DNA of 30,346 bases from WSZY01 sp964559845 (GCA_964559845.1 CAZLJF010000021.1:1-30346), one strand, 5' to 3'. Shown: positions 7,212 through 15,384, counted from the first letter of the stretch. The notes: generated by a model from the letters alone, not told the origin. Numbers and translations: made by a program.

Positions 7212-8189
7212 TTACGCATTCACCATTCGACGGGAGGATGGCACATCTATTTTCTCTTCGGCGCGCAGGCCGAGTTTTTTGAAAAGTGCTCTATCGTTAT
7301 CGGCTTCCTGATTATTGGCAGTGAGCAGTTTCTCGCCATAGAAGATCGAGTTGGCTCCGGCCAGAAAACAGAGCGCCTGCATCTCCTCAGACATCGCTTC
7401 ACGACCTGCAGACAGGCGAACATGTGAACCTGGCATGGTGATGCGGGCAACAGCGATGGTGCGGATGAACTCAAACCTGTCCAGATCGTCCAGGTTTTCC
7501 ATCGGTGTACCCTCGATCTTGATCAGCATGTTGATCGGAACCGATTCCGGGTGCGGGTTCATGCGGGCAAGCTGGACGACAAGGCCTGCACGATGACGGC
7601 GTGTTTCTCCCATGCCGACAATACCGCCGCAGCAAATGCTCATGCCGTTGGCGCGTACATGCTTCAGTGTATCCAGCCGATCCTCATAACTGCGGGTGGA
7701 GATGATCTCTCTGTAGTATTCAGGATCGGTATCGAGATTGTGGTTATAATAGTCCAGCCCGGCCTCTTTCAGTCTGGCCGCCTGCTCTTCGGTCAACATG
7801 CCGAGCGTAGCACAGGTCTCCATGCCCATATCCCTTACCTCGCTGATCATCTCACAAACAATCTCAAAGGCCCTGCCTTTCGGCTCGCGCCACGCCGCAC
7901 CCATGCAGAAGCGCGTGGCTCCCTTCTCCCTGGCAGCTCTTGCGTTGGCCAAAACCTCCTCCTTGGCCATCAATAACTCTTTTTCCAGGCCGGTATCATA
8001 GCGGGAACTTTGCGGACAGTACTTGCAATCCTCAGGACAACCGCCGGTCTTGATGGAGAGCAGTGTGGATAGCTGAATCTCATTGGCATCAAAATGCGCC
8101 CGGTGCACCTGTTGGGCACGGAATATCAGATCATTGAACGGCAGTTCAAACAGCTCTTCAATTTCATCAATACTCCAGTCATGGCGCAT
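7212..8189 (-). CDS. bioB: Biotin synthase
   Basis: This 325-residue radical-SAM enzyme inserts sulfur into dethiobiotin, the last step of biotin synthesis. The CxxxCxxC motif that binds the SAM-cleaving 4Fe-4S cluster is seen at Cys51, Cys55 and Cys58 (G-C-P-E-D-C-K-Y-C-P-Q). The following BioB hallmarks are present, including Y-Y-N-H-N-L-D-T near residue 150, C-C-G-G-I-V-G-M-G-E-T near 187 and A-G-A-N-S-I-F-Y-G near 280. Length is normal for the family. A strong ribosome site, GGAGAGGAG, lies just before the ATG. No other bio gene is nearby, so bioB is detached from any bioFCD cluster here. Confidence 0.97.
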   Translation of the reverse strand: MRHDWSIDEIEELFELPFNDLIFRAQQVHRAHFDANEIQLSTLLSIKTGGCPEDCKYCPQSSRYDTGLEKELLMAKEEVLANARAAREKGATRFCMGAAWREPKGRAFEIVCEMISEVRDMGMETCATLGMLTEEQAARLKEAGLDYYNHNLDTDPEYYREIISTRSYEDRLDTLKHVRANGMSICCGGIVGMGETRRHRAGLVVQLARMNPHPESVPINMLIKIEGTPMENLDDLDRFEFIRTIAVARITMPGSHVRLSAGREAMSEEMQALCFLAGANSIFYGEKLLTANNQEADNDRALFKKLGLRAEEKIDVPSSRRMVNA

Positions 8190-8250
8190 GGCTTACTCCT
8201 CTCCACTCAAGTGGCTGGTTAACTTATCGGTGACGTATGGTAAACGGATC

Positions 8251-8264
8251 TGCCCGATCGGGCA
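8251..8264. promoter_or_regulatory. Perfect 14-bp palindrome upstream of bioB
   Basis: TGCCCGA-TCGGGCA (8251-8264) is a perfect palindrome in the short gap between the ptsI stop and bioB, about 62 bp before the bioB ATG. It could be an operator for bioB. The minus-strand T5 run (8264-8268) lies on the ptsI side of the palindrome, so the palindrome is not the stem of a minus-strand terminator. Confidence 0.35.
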
Positions 8265-8306
8265 AAAAGCAGTGCCTAAGGAAGTGCGGATTTATTCCAC
8301 ACTTCC
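8264..8306 (-). terminator. Probable terminator after ptsI
   Basis: Immediately after the ptsI stop codon, GGAAGTGTGGA pairs with TCCGCACTTCC (arms 8296-8306 and 8280-8290, one G-T wobble, 5-nt loop). A T5 run follows about a dozen bases later (8264-8268). The gap before the T-run is long for a classical intrinsic terminator, so the call is moderate. Confidence 0.45.
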
Positions 8307-9974
8307 CTAATCAGCAGGCTGATACTTCAAACGGCTGAGATGTTTGCGAATCATCAGGATGCTGTTCAGGCTCATGGATAGGGAGCTTATGCCCATATTG
8401 AGAAAGGTTTGTGTCCATTCCGGATCAGCGGCCAGCTCGCCACAGACCGATACAGGGATGCCCTTCTGTCTGGCCGCTTCAACAGTCATTCGGATAAGCT
8501 GATAAATGGCCGGATGTGCCGGTTTATAGATTTTCCCGACATCTTCATCTCCGCGGTCGGCAGCCAGTGTGTACTGGATCAGGTCATTGGTGCCGATGGA
8601 GAAGAAATCAGAAACTTCAGCCAACTCTCGGGCAATCATGGCAGCCGCAGGCACTTCAATCATGACACCCACCGGAATATCGGTTGTCATACCAAGCTCC
8701 TGTTTGCAACGTTGAATCATGTCGTGCACCTGCTCGACCTCTTCCACCGTTGAGACCATGGGCACCAGAATGTTGACAGCCCCTTCATCCGCAGCCTTGA
8801 TCAGTGCGGTGATCTGCAGCTTCAGCAACCCCGGCAAATGTAGAAGCAGACGAATACCGCGCAGGCCCATAGCAGGGTTTTCACCCCCATAATGGTAGCC
8901 GGAGAGCTGGCGGAACAGCGATGGCTTGTCACCGCCAATATCAAGCAGGCGAAACGTGACAGGCTTGTTTTTCATACCGCGTACCACATGCGAATAATGC
9001 CGGTACAGCTCCACCTCGTCCGGCATGCTTTTACTCTGCAAAAAGGCAAACTCTGTCCGGAAAAGCCCTATACCCTCCGCGCCGACCTGATGAGCCTGGG
9101 CCAGTTCCTCTTCAAACTCAAGATTGGCCATGATGGGCAGGGCATGTTTGTCTCTGCTCAGAGAAGGCCTGTTGGCATAGATGCCAAGATCATCGCGGAT
9201 CATCTTGAGTGCAGCCATAAAATTGTGGTAATGGTCACGATCGGCTTCGGACGGGTTGATAATCCACTTGCCAAGTGCGGCATCCAGAATGATGACGTCA
9301 CCATCATGGGACTTGTTAAGAATATCCTCCGAGCCGATCAGGGCGGGCATCCCGATACCGCGGGCAACAATAATGGAGTGGGCGTTCATGCCGCCCTGTT
9401 CTGCGATGACACCTGCAATACCAAGGCGCCAGAGCGTAACAATATCCTGCGGGCTGAACTCTTTGCCGACCAGTACTTGCGGTTCACTGGTTTTTGGCAG
9501 TTCAAACTTGAGAGACTGCCCCATCAGATGACGCAGGATACGTACACCGGCCTGCTCGACATCGCTTCTCTTCCCACGCAGATAGGAGTCTTCAATATCA
9601 TCGAATACGGCCTCAATGGCATCCAGTTGCCGGCGTAGCGCCCACTCGGCATTGATCTGCTCTGTTTCAATCAGTTGCCGTGATTTATCGACCAGTTCGG
9701 GATCCTGCAGCATCATACGGTGCGCTTTCAGAATCATCAGCGGCTCCTGGCTCTTGATGTTCAGCAGATGCTCACGCTCTTCATCCAGCTCTTTCAGGGC
9801 ATCTGCCAGTGCACTCTCCAGGCGCTGCAACTCAAAAGGAACGTCTGCCTGTTCCAGTTTCCGCTCAGGAATCGGGTATCGACCCGATATCAGCTTCTGA
9901 ATCCGGCCAATGACAATGCCATCACTCGAAGCAATGGCGTTACCCCGAAATGTCTCCGGCCCCCGCCCAGCCAC
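8307..9974 (-). CDS. ptsI: Phosphoenolpyruvate-protein phosphotransferase (PTS enzyme I)
   Basis: This 555-residue protein transfers the PEP phosphate to HPr. The phosphorylated histidine is His199 in G-G-M-N-A-H-S-I-I-V-A-R. The PEP-binding barrel carries R-T-E-F-A-F, D-I-G-G-D-K-P and the active-site Cys511 in V-S-V-C-G-E-L. It has no N-terminal GAF domain, so it is a classical EI and not the PtsP nitrogen variant. The GTG start shares one base with the ptsH TAG stop (TAGTG), indicating tight coupling. It is the last gene of the rpoN-to-ptsI block. No EIIB or EIIC is present, so its output is probably regulatory through the EIIA proteins and HPr kinase. Confidence 0.95.
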   Translation of the reverse strand: MAGRGPETFRGNAIASSDGIVIGRIQKLISGRYPIPERKLEQADVPFELQRLESALADALKELDEEREHLLNIKSQEPLMILKAHRMMLQDPELVDKSRQLIETEQINAEWALRRQLDAIEAVFDDIEDSYLRGKRSDVEQAGVRILRHLMGQSLKFELPKTSEPQVLVGKEFSPQDIVTLWRLGIAGVIAEQGGMNAHSIIVARGIGMPALIGSEDILNKSHDGDVIILDAALGKWIINPSEADRDHYHNFMAALKMIRDDLGIYANRPSLSRDKHALPIMANLEFEEELAQAHQVGAEGIGLFRTEFAFLQSKSMPDEVELYRHYSHVVRGMKNKPVTFRLLDIGGDKPSLFRQLSGYHYGGENPAMGLRGIRLLLHLPGLLKLQITALIKAADEGAVNILVPMVSTVEEVEQVHDMIQRCKQELGMTTDIPVGVMIEVPAAAMIARELAEVSDFFSIGTNDLIQYTLAADRGDEDVGKIYKPAHPAIYQLIRMTVEAARQKGIPVSVCGELAADPEWTQTFLNMGISSLSMSLNSILMIRKHLSRLKYQPAD

Positions 9975-10243
9975 TACGCCTCCTCTCCAAAGCGATCATT
10001 TACAAGCGATTCAATAGCCTCCAGGGCCTCTTCGGCATCGCTGCCCTCGGCCCGCAACAGCAGTTCCGTTCCCTTGCAGGCGGCAAGCATCATGATCCCC
10101 ATGATACTTTTGCCATTCACCTCAATGCCATCCTTGATCAGTGTAATCTCACTGCTGAACCGGCTTGCGATTGAGACAAGCTTTGCAGAGGCGCGTGCAT
10201 GTAATCCCAACTTGTTACGGATGTAGATATAGCGTTCAGGCAT
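9974..10243 (-). CDS. ptsH: Phosphocarrier protein HPr
   Basis: HPr relays phosphate from enzyme I to EIIA proteins. With the ATG at 10243 (MPERYIYIRN) the catalytic histidine falls at position 15 (L-G-L-H-A-R-A-S) and the regulatory serine at position 46 (G-K-S-I-M-G), exactly the canonical numbering. This favours that start over a GTG four codons upstream (10255). Ser46 is the target of HPr kinase, encoded three genes upstream, so both ways of phosphorylating HPr are available. The start overlaps the end of the EIIA gene by 8 bp and the stop overlaps ptsI by 1 bp. Length is about 89 residues, normal for the family. Confidence 0.95.
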   Translation of the reverse strand: MPERYIYIRNKLGLHARASAKLVSIASRFSSEITLIKDGIEVNGKSIMGIMMLAACKGTELLLRAEGSDAEEALEAIESLVNDRFGEEA

Positions 10244-10685
10244 GAGGCAGATCACTCTCTGCCGGAGTACACCCCGGCTCGCCGTGCTGCATCATGTAAT
10301 CAGATGCCAGGCACATATACTGCTGGCCGGATGCAACCACATCACGAGCCAGTTCCCGAATATCACGGGTCTGTTGCCTTAGTGACAGAGCCTTGATCAG
10401 GGAGGGTAGATTAAAGCCGGACAAAATCTCAATATTGACCTGCTCAATACAGCTTAAAGCCACATTGCACGGTGTGCCGCCAAACATATCAGTGAGAATA
10501 AATACGCCATCACCAGTATCGGTTTGCCGGATCAGCTGGCACAGCTGATCATGCAGCAGATCCGGCTTATCCGAATCCTCCACATTCAGCGTTGCAACAA
10601 GGGACTGCTTACCGAGCACATGCTCGGCTGCAGCCAGCATTTCAGCGGCAATATGAGCATGCGCGATGAGCACCACGCCGATCAT
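10236..10685 (-). CDS. PTS EIIA component, mannose/fructose family (ManX-like)
   Basis: This soluble protein of about 149 residues carries the mannose-family EIIA fold. The phosphorylated His9 lies in I-A-H-A-H, and the D-M-F-G-G-T-P-C-N motif is typical of EIIA-Man. The ATG at 10685 is preferred over a GTG three codons earlier because AGAGGTG sits six bases before it and overlaps the GTG. It lies between rapZ (33 bp) and ptsH (overlapping). In related proteobacteria such a stand-alone EIIA occurs in the same place without EIIB, EIIC or EIID. A signalling role is inferred. Confidence 0.9.
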   Translation of the reverse strand: MIGVVLIAHAHIAAEMLAAAEHVLGKQSLVATLNVEDSDKPDLLHDQLCQLIRQTDTGDGVFILTDMFGGTPCNVALSCIEQVNIEILSGFNLPSLIKALSLRQQTRDIRELARDVVASGQQYMCLASDYMMQHGEPGCTPAESDLPHA

Positions 10686-10718
10686 CTGCAACACCTCTGG
10701 GTCATGGCCATCACCCTG

Positions 10719-11582
10719 CTATACCCTGGCACGTGTCAACTCACGGTGTTTCAGCACAGGGCTGGCGATTCCCTGATCGCGAATCCAACCGGCCAGCCGT
10801 TCAGCCATATAGACAGAGCGATGCCTGCCGCCGCTACAGCCAATCGCCAGTGTAAAATAGCGTTTTCGTTCCTGTTGCAGACGGGGCCAGATAAAGGCGA
10901 TCCACTGGCACAGCTTCTCCTCTGTTTCGATAACATCCGCCAGCGAAGCGAAAAAATCCTGAACAGGCTTGTCCTGGCCGGTTAACGGAGCAAATTCCGG
11001 GATGTAATGCGGATTGGGCAGAAAACGCATATCCACCACCATATCTGCGGCTGGCGGGAGGCCACGCTGATAACTGAATGAAATGATGGAGAAGAGCATG
11101 TCGTGTTCCAAATGCTCCAGTTCACAGTGATTTTTCCAGAAAGACTCAACCAGATCCGCCAGCTCATACGGATTCAGGTTGCTGCTGTTAAGCACAAGAT
11201 TCGATCGCTCACGGAGTGGCTCAAGCGCCTGGCGTTCGGCATCAATCGTGTTGGAGAGCTCCTTATCGGAACTGAATGGATGTTTGCGGCGCAGGGTTGA
11301 GAAGCGGCGCAGCAGCACCTCATCACTGGCATCAATGAATAGCAGTTGCCACTCATTATTCGCCCGCGCCTTTTCCAGTGCCTGATAGAGTTGCTCCGGA
11401 TTTTCACTGCTGCGAATATCCACACAGACAGCCGCATGCGTATGCTGTTTACGCACACGTTCGGCCCAGTCGGAAAGCATCTCTGCAGGCAGATTATCCG
11501 TGCAGAAGAAGCCCATATCCTCCAGCGCATGCAGTGCAGTACTTTTTCCTGCTCCGGAGAGTCCCGAGATCATCAGCAGCAT
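10719..11582 (-). CDS. rapZ: RNase adapter protein RapZ (YvcJ family nucleotide-binding protein)
   Basis: This 287-residue protein has an N-terminal P-loop, GLSGAGKS (7-14), followed by A-L-H-A-L-E-D-M-G-F-F-C-T-D-N-L-P, diagnostic of the RapZ/YvcJ family. Its C-terminal half carries the conserved G-C-S-G-G-R-H-R-S-V motif. In E. coli RapZ binds small RNAs and directs RNase E to the amino-sugar synthase sRNA pathway. Here only the family assignment is certain. Its place between hprK and the PTS genes is the usual one. Spacing to hprK is 16 bp. Confidence 0.93.
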   Translation of the reverse strand: MLLMISGLSGAGKSTALHALEDMGFFCTDNLPAEMLSDWAERVRKQHTHAAVCVDIRSSENPEQLYQALEKARANNEWQLLFIDASDEVLLRRFSTLRRKHPFSSDKELSNTIDAERQALEPLRERSNLVLNSSNLNPYELADLVESFWKNHCELEHLEHDMLFSIISFSYQRGLPPAADMVVDMRFLPNPHYIPEFAPLTGQDKPVQDFFASLADVIETEEKLCQWIAFIWPRLQQERKRYFTLAIGCSGGRHRSVYMAERLAGWIRDQGIASPVLKHRELTRARV

Positions 11583-11598
11583 ATGATACCTGCGTCAA

Positions 11599-12549
11599 TC
11601 ATTTGGTGCCGCCCTGCCGGATGCGCTCTTCCAGTGCCTGAGTAAAGGCCTTGCTGCTATCAAGGCCACGCTGTTTCAACAGCTGATTACGCGTTGCCAC
11701 CTCAACCAGAACGGCAAGGGAGCGGCCGGGGCGAATGGGCAGACGGATTTTGGGCAGTGTGACGCCATTTAGGGTAATGACGTTGTTCTCGCCAAGAATC
11801 CGGTCCTCCTCCCTGATCTTTTCCCACGGGATAACCTCGATCACCAGGCGTAACCGTTTGGTATCGGTAATTGCGGCTGCACCATAAAGATCGCGGATAT
11901 TGAGAATACCCAATCCCCGAATTTCCATATGGTACTTCAATGCTTCCGGACTATGGCCGACCAGCACTTCCGGACCCTGCCGGACAAGTTCAACCATATC
12001 ATCCGAAATCAGCCGGTGACCACGCTCAATCAATTCAAGGGCAATTTCACTTTTGCCGATACCACTGGCACCTGTCAGCAAAACGCCAATACCGAAAATA
12101 TCCATATAAACGCCATGCTGAAAAACGCTCGGGGCCAGTCTTTTTGACAAAAAGAGCATCATATCGGTCATGAAGGTGGAAGACTTCAGCTCCGTCACAA
12201 TCAGCGGTGTATCTGTGCGCGCCGCGGCCTGGACAATGATATCAGGCGGTGTTTCATTGCCAGTGATGACAACACCTGCGAGACGCAGGTCAAAAACGTC
12301 ATTGACCACACGTTTCTGCTCCTCTTCAGACTTGGTGGCCAGGTAGAGCAGTTCTGTCTGGCCAATGATCTGCAGCCGGTAATCACTCAGGTTTTCCAGA
12401 AATCCGGCAAAAGCCAGAGAGGGCTTCTGCATACGCGGATGATCAATATAGCGGTAGAGTCCTTTCTCGCCGGTGATCAGGCGCATGTTCATCGCTTCAC
12501 CCCGCTCCTTGAGCAGTTCACCGAGAGTGATACGGGGTTGCGGACTCAT
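11599..12549 (-). CDS. hprK: HPr kinase/phosphorylase
   Basis: This 316-residue bifunctional enzyme phosphorylates and dephosphorylates HPr at Ser46. The C-terminal catalytic domain shows His145 followed by Walker A GASGIGKS (160-167), the S-D-D-M-V-E-L segment and the family signature E-I-R-G-L-G-I-L-N (209-217). The N-terminal domain, often lost in alpha-proteobacterial versions, is present, so this is the full-length form. It lies 5 bp downstream of ptsN and 16 bp upstream of rapZ. Its Ser46 substrate is conserved in the HPr encoded in the same block. Confidence 0.95.
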   Translation of the reverse strand: MSPQPRITLGELLKERGEAMNMRLITGEKGLYRYIDHPRMQKPSLAFAGFLENLSDYRLQIIGQTELLYLATKSEEEQKRVVNDVFDLRLAGVVITGNETPPDIIVQAAARTDTPLIVTELKSSTFMTDMMLFLSKRLAPSVFQHGVYMDIFGIGVLLTGASGIGKSEIALELIERGHRLISDDMVELVRQGPEVLVGHSPEALKYHMEIRGLGILNIRDLYGAAAITDTKRLRLVIEVIPWEKIREEDRILGENNVITLNGVTLPKIRLPIRPGRSLAVLVEVATRNQLLKQRGLDSSKAFTQALEERIRQGGTK

Positions 12550-12554
12550 GGCTG

Positions 12555-12998
12555 CTACAAACTCTTTTCCACAAAAAGTTCGGATATGGCCTCAGGCGTT
12601 TTTGCATGCATGATGGCATCGCGGAAATGCTTCTGTTGCAGCAACCGGGCCAGTTTGGCCAATAGCTCCAGATGGGCACGATCCTCGGTATCAGGCACCA
12701 GCAGTAAAATCACGATATGAACAGGCTTGCCATCAATCGCTTCGAATTCGATACCCGCCTGATGTCTGACCAGTGCGATAACCGGCAGATTCAGATCCGG
12801 CATACGGCCATGGGGTATGGCTACGCCATGGCCGATGCCGGTACTGCCCAAATGTTCCCGAGTCATAACTACTTCAAGCACCCGATCCGGATCCATGGTC
12901 GACAAAGAGTTTGCCAGCTCGGTCAACAGCGCACGTTTACTGCCTGCTGTTGAGTCCGGCAATATCCGCTCTGGCGGGATCAGGGTTGGTGCGTCCAT
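12555..12998 (-). CDS. ptsN: PTS EIIA-Ntr regulatory protein
   Basis: This 147-residue protein is a fructose/mannitol-type EIIA domain of the nitrogen PTS. The phosphorylated histidine is His63 in G-V-A-I-P-H-G-R, preceded by the typical R-E-x-x-G-S-T-G-I-G-x-G-V-A segment. In other proteobacteria EIIA-Ntr controls potassium uptake, RpoN-dependent genes and the stringent response through protein contacts. Its position 20 bp after hpf and near rpoN is the conserved one. Two different EIIA proteins (this and the ManX-like one) would compete for the same HPr. Confidence 0.95.
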   Translation of the reverse strand: MDAPTLIPPERILPDSTAGSKRALLTELANSLSTMDPDRVLEVVMTREHLGSTGIGHGVAIPHGRMPDLNLPVIALVRHQAGIEFEAIDGKPVHIVILLLVPDTEDRAHLELLAKLARLLQQKHFRDAIMHAKTPEAISELFVEKSL

Positions 12999-13018
12999 CT
13001 GTTTCTCCGGGAGCTTGC

Positions 13019-13585
13019 TTAAGCGTCTGGCTCAATCCAGCTCAGAGTTCCGTCAGAGCGGCGATAGAGTGCATTCAGCGTATCGGTTTCCTCATTGGTA
13101 AAGAAGAATACATTCTGGCTTTCATTCAGTTCCAGTTGCATCACAGCTTCATCCACGCTCATGGGCAGCGCACTGATATGCTCATGATTCAGAATGTCCG
13201 GTGCATGGTCTTCAGGCAACTCTTCGGCCTCCTGTGCCAGATCAAGCACACGGTGAGATACCTTAATCTCACGCCCTTTACGCTGCCCATGCTGGCTTTG
13301 ATGCTTTCTGAGCTTGGAGCGATAGCGCTTGAGCTGCCGGTTCAGTTTGTCCACTACACCGTCAATGGAGGCGTACATATCTTCTGTCTCATGACCACCG
13401 TGAATATTGATGCCGTTCGCCTGCATGTTCACTTCACAGCGCTGGCGGAACTTCTCTACCGATAACACCACATGCACATCGACCACATGGTCAAATGAGT
13501 GCTTCAGGTGCTGAAGCTTGTCATGGACATAATTTTTAAGTGGATCAGTCAGCTCCACATGACGCCCTGTAATGGATACTTGCAT
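13019..13585 (-). CDS. hpf: Ribosome hibernation promoting factor, long form
   Basis: This 188-residue protein has the N-terminal ribosome-binding domain (about 1-105: M-Q-V-S-I-T-G-R-H-V-E-L-T and later D-M-Y-A-S-I-D-G-V-V-D-K-L-x-x-Q-L). A C-terminal dimerisation domain follows (about 135-188: P-M-S-V-D-E-A-V-M-Q-L-E-L...V-F-F-F-T-N...Y-R-R-x-D-G). That makes it a long HPF, which joins two 70S ribosomes into inactive 100S dimers directly. The short gamma-proteobacterial Hpf lacks the tail. A GGAGGT ribosome site precedes the ATG. It is separated from rpoN by a 274-bp structured gap, unlike the tight spacing seen in enteric bacteria. Confidence 0.95.
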   Translation of the reverse strand: MQVSITGRHVELTDPLKNYVHDKLQHLKHSFDHVVDVHVVLSVEKFRQRCEVNMQANGINIHGGHETEDMYASIDGVVDKLNRQLKRYRSKLRKHQSQHGQRKGREIKVSHRVLDLAQEAEELPEDHAPDILNHEHISALPMSVDEAVMQLELNESQNVFFFTNEETDTLNALYRRSDGTLSWIEPDA

Positions 13586-13657
13586 AGTCTACCTCCGCTA
13601 TTTACCTACAACTTATGGAACCTCTGAATCAGTGCCTCCTGCACAAACTCAGAATGC

Positions 13658-13683
13658 AAAGCTAAAAGCATGATTTTAGCTTT
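13658..13683. other. Perfect 10-bp inverted repeat in the rpoN-hpf gap
   Basis: AAAGCTAAAA (13658-13667) and TTTTAGCTTT (13674-13683) are perfect arms around a 6-nt spacer. The AT-rich stem is followed by no T-run of terminator type. It may be an operator or an RNA element in the hpf leader. The 12-mer GCAAAGCTAAAA (13656-13667) recurs in inverse orientation at 504-515. Confidence 0.45.
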
Positions 13684-13684
13684 A

Positions 13685-13825
13685 CTCATAAAACCAGGCG
13701 CTTACGCGCATGATTTCGGCAACTCGTCCTTGAGTCGCACAGATATCCTGAAAACTCAGCATATCCGATACCGCGTCCTTGCGATTCCAGCCGGACAGCC
13801 CCCGGCAATTATGACCACATTGTGA
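13685..13825 (-). pseudogene. Possible coding remnant between rpoN and hpf
   Basis: A 47-codon minus-strand frame is open from a stop at 13826-13828 to TAA at 13682-13684. Its last 26 codons start with ATG (13760-13762) and read M-L-S-F-Q-D-I-C-A-T-Q-G-R-V-A-E-I-M-R-V-S-A-W-F-Y-E. The composition looks more like protein than random sequence. However, no ribosome site precedes the ATG and I do not recognise a family. It could be the tail of a lost gene or a chance frame. Confidence 0.25.
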
Positions 13826-13856
13826 TCAACCTGTCTCATGATATCATATCACAATG
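13818..13856. other. Inverted repeat directly after the rpoN stop codon
   Basis: CATTGTGAT (13818-13826) and ATCACAATG (13848-13856) are perfect 9-bp arms. The 21-nt loop contains a second palindrome, ATGATATCAT (13838-13847). The element begins 3 bp after the rpoN TAA. No T-run follows, so it may be an mRNA-stabilising or processing hairpin rather than a terminator. Confidence 0.4.
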
Positions 13857-13859
13857 CCA

Positions 13860-15272
13860 TTAAACCTTCTCTCTTTTCCGGGCGAGGCGAGCCTTGCCAT
13901 CCCGTCTGCGCTGGCTGCTCGGCGGCAGGCCAACCTGCTCACGGTATTTCGCCACCGTCCGACGGGCAATCTCAATACCTTCAGCCTGTAGCCGGTCTGC
14001 AATGGCCTGATCGGAAATCGGCTTGCCAAGCGGCTCTGACTCAATCAGCGTCTTCACACGCTGCTGCACACGGTAAACAGAAATCGTGCCACCACCGCGG
14101 GTCGGCAGACCGGCTGAAAAGAACCTGCGCATCTCAATCAGGCCCAGAGGCGTTTCGGCATATTTGCCATTGGTGACTCGGGAAATGGTGGACTCATGCA
14201 GGCCAACCTCCTCCGCCACATCCTGAAGTGTTAATGGTTTCAGGCCCAGAATACCGTGCTCAAGAAAAGCGCGCTGCCGCTTGGCCAGGCACATGCCCAC
14301 TTTCATCAGCGTTTCACTGCGCTGATCCAGTGCATAGAGCAGCCATTTGGCTTCCTGCATGGCATTCTCCATGAATTCGCTGTCCGAGCCTTTCCATTCA
14401 TGCCCATCCCATTGATGGTTGATACGAAGTTTCCACCGGCTGGAGCTGGGAATCTCCACTTCAATATCACGGTTGGATCTGCGGAAAATAATTTCCGGAC
14501 GCACATAAATATTGGTTTCGCCACGCAAGCCATGGCCGGGAAAAGGATCCAGCCTGCGCATACGTGCGCGGGCCTGCTCCAACTCCTCAAATGTGCAGTC
14601 CAGCATTCTTACCAGCACATCATTGGGCTCAAACAGTGCATCTGAAAAGTGGAGCAGCATGCGGCGCACCAGCCGGCTGGCGTCATCGCAGTCATTCAAC
14701 TGTAACAGCAGACACTCGGTAAGATCACGGGCGCCAATGCCCGCAGGCTCCAATTCCTGCACGACAGACTCCAGGACAATGACAACCCGTTCAGGCGTTG
14801 TATTCATCAACGATGCGATCTCCTCCGGCGGTGTACGGAAATAGCCGTCATCTTCCAGAGAATCAATAATGACATGGGCAATGGCATGATCCAGCTCGCT
14901 CATAGGCTGCTGGTCAACCTGCTCATGCAGGGATTCGCCCAGGCTCTGTTCGTCCTTCCACTGCTGATCCCGGTCCGGCAGGGAATCCCTGCTGGCGGCG
15001 CTGTACATCGCTTCCCAGCGATCATCCCCCTGCTCACGCCACTCCTGGTCATCAGTGGCATCGGCAGCCGTATTATCGGCATCAAGTGCTGCCCCTTCGC
15101 TCTCCTGCTCCTGCTCAAGCAACGGGTTGGATTCCAGGCACTCCTCCAGATATGCCTCCAGTTCAAGCGAGTTCATGGCCAGAACTTTCAGGCTCTGAGT
15201 CAGCTGCGGCGTAAGCGCAAGGCGTTGGCCGAGCTTCTGGGTCAGTCTGGTTTGTACGTGTGCTCCGGCCAT
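13860..15272 (-). CDS. rpoN: RNA polymerase sigma-54 factor
   Basis: This 470-residue sigma factor recognises -24/-12 promoters and needs AAA+ activators to open DNA. Region I is the Gln/Leu-rich segment at about 12-45 (Q-K-L-G-Q-R-L-A-L-T-P-Q-L). The acidic region II follows (about 50-110, D/E/Q-rich). The core-binding domain, the helix-turn-helix around residue 365 (L-H-E-S-T-I-S-R-V-T-N-G-K) and the RpoN box A-R-R-T-V-A-K-Y-R-E (436-445) are all present. Length is typical. It heads the hpf-ptsN-hprK-rapZ-PTS block. A good sigma-70 promoter overlaps the region just after grxD, so it can be expressed independently of the tRNA-bolA-grxD unit. Confidence 0.96.
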   Translation of the reverse strand: MAGAHVQTRLTQKLGQRLALTPQLTQSLKVLAMNSLELEAYLEECLESNPLLEQEQESEGAALDADNTAADATDDQEWREQGDDRWEAMYSAASRDSLPDRDQQWKDEQSLGESLHEQVDQQPMSELDHAIAHVIIDSLEDDGYFRTPPEEIASLMNTTPERVVIVLESVVQELEPAGIGARDLTECLLLQLNDCDDASRLVRRMLLHFSDALFEPNDVLVRMLDCTFEELEQARARMRRLDPFPGHGLRGETNIYVRPEIIFRRSNRDIEVEIPSSSRWKLRINHQWDGHEWKGSDSEFMENAMQEAKWLLYALDQRSETLMKVGMCLAKRQRAFLEHGILGLKPLTLQDVAEEVGLHESTISRVTNGKYAETPLGLIEMRRFFSAGLPTRGGGTISVYRVQQRVKTLIESEPLGKPISDQAIADRLQAEGIEIARRTVAKYREQVGLPPSSQRRRDGKARLARKREKV

Positions 15273-15354
15273 TTAGTGAGTTGCACCGTCGGGTAAAAAG
15301 TGGATCAGCTTCATGATGCTGCTATCAGAAACAGATTCAAACATCCGTACCGAA

Positions 15355-15383
15355 TTTATATACCAGATTCAGCCTGTTAACAA
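15355..15383 (-). promoter_or_regulatory. Sigma-70 promoter of rpoN
   Basis: On the minus strand TTGTTA (15378-15383) and TATAAA (15355-15360) are 17 bp apart. The -10 box matches five of six consensus bases. It lies directly after the grxD stop and about 80 bp before the rpoN ATG. Confidence 0.55.
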
Positions 15384-15384
15384 G

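Noticed and set aside
8215..8255. Possible BirA operator before bioB (GGTTAAC and GGTAAAC elements)
   Set aside because: The half-sites are not in the inverted TTGTAAACC/GGTTTACAA arrangement and match poorly.
13640..13665. Sigma-54 promoter for hpf (GGCAC element near 13643)
   Set aside because: The GC element has no TGC element at the required spacing.
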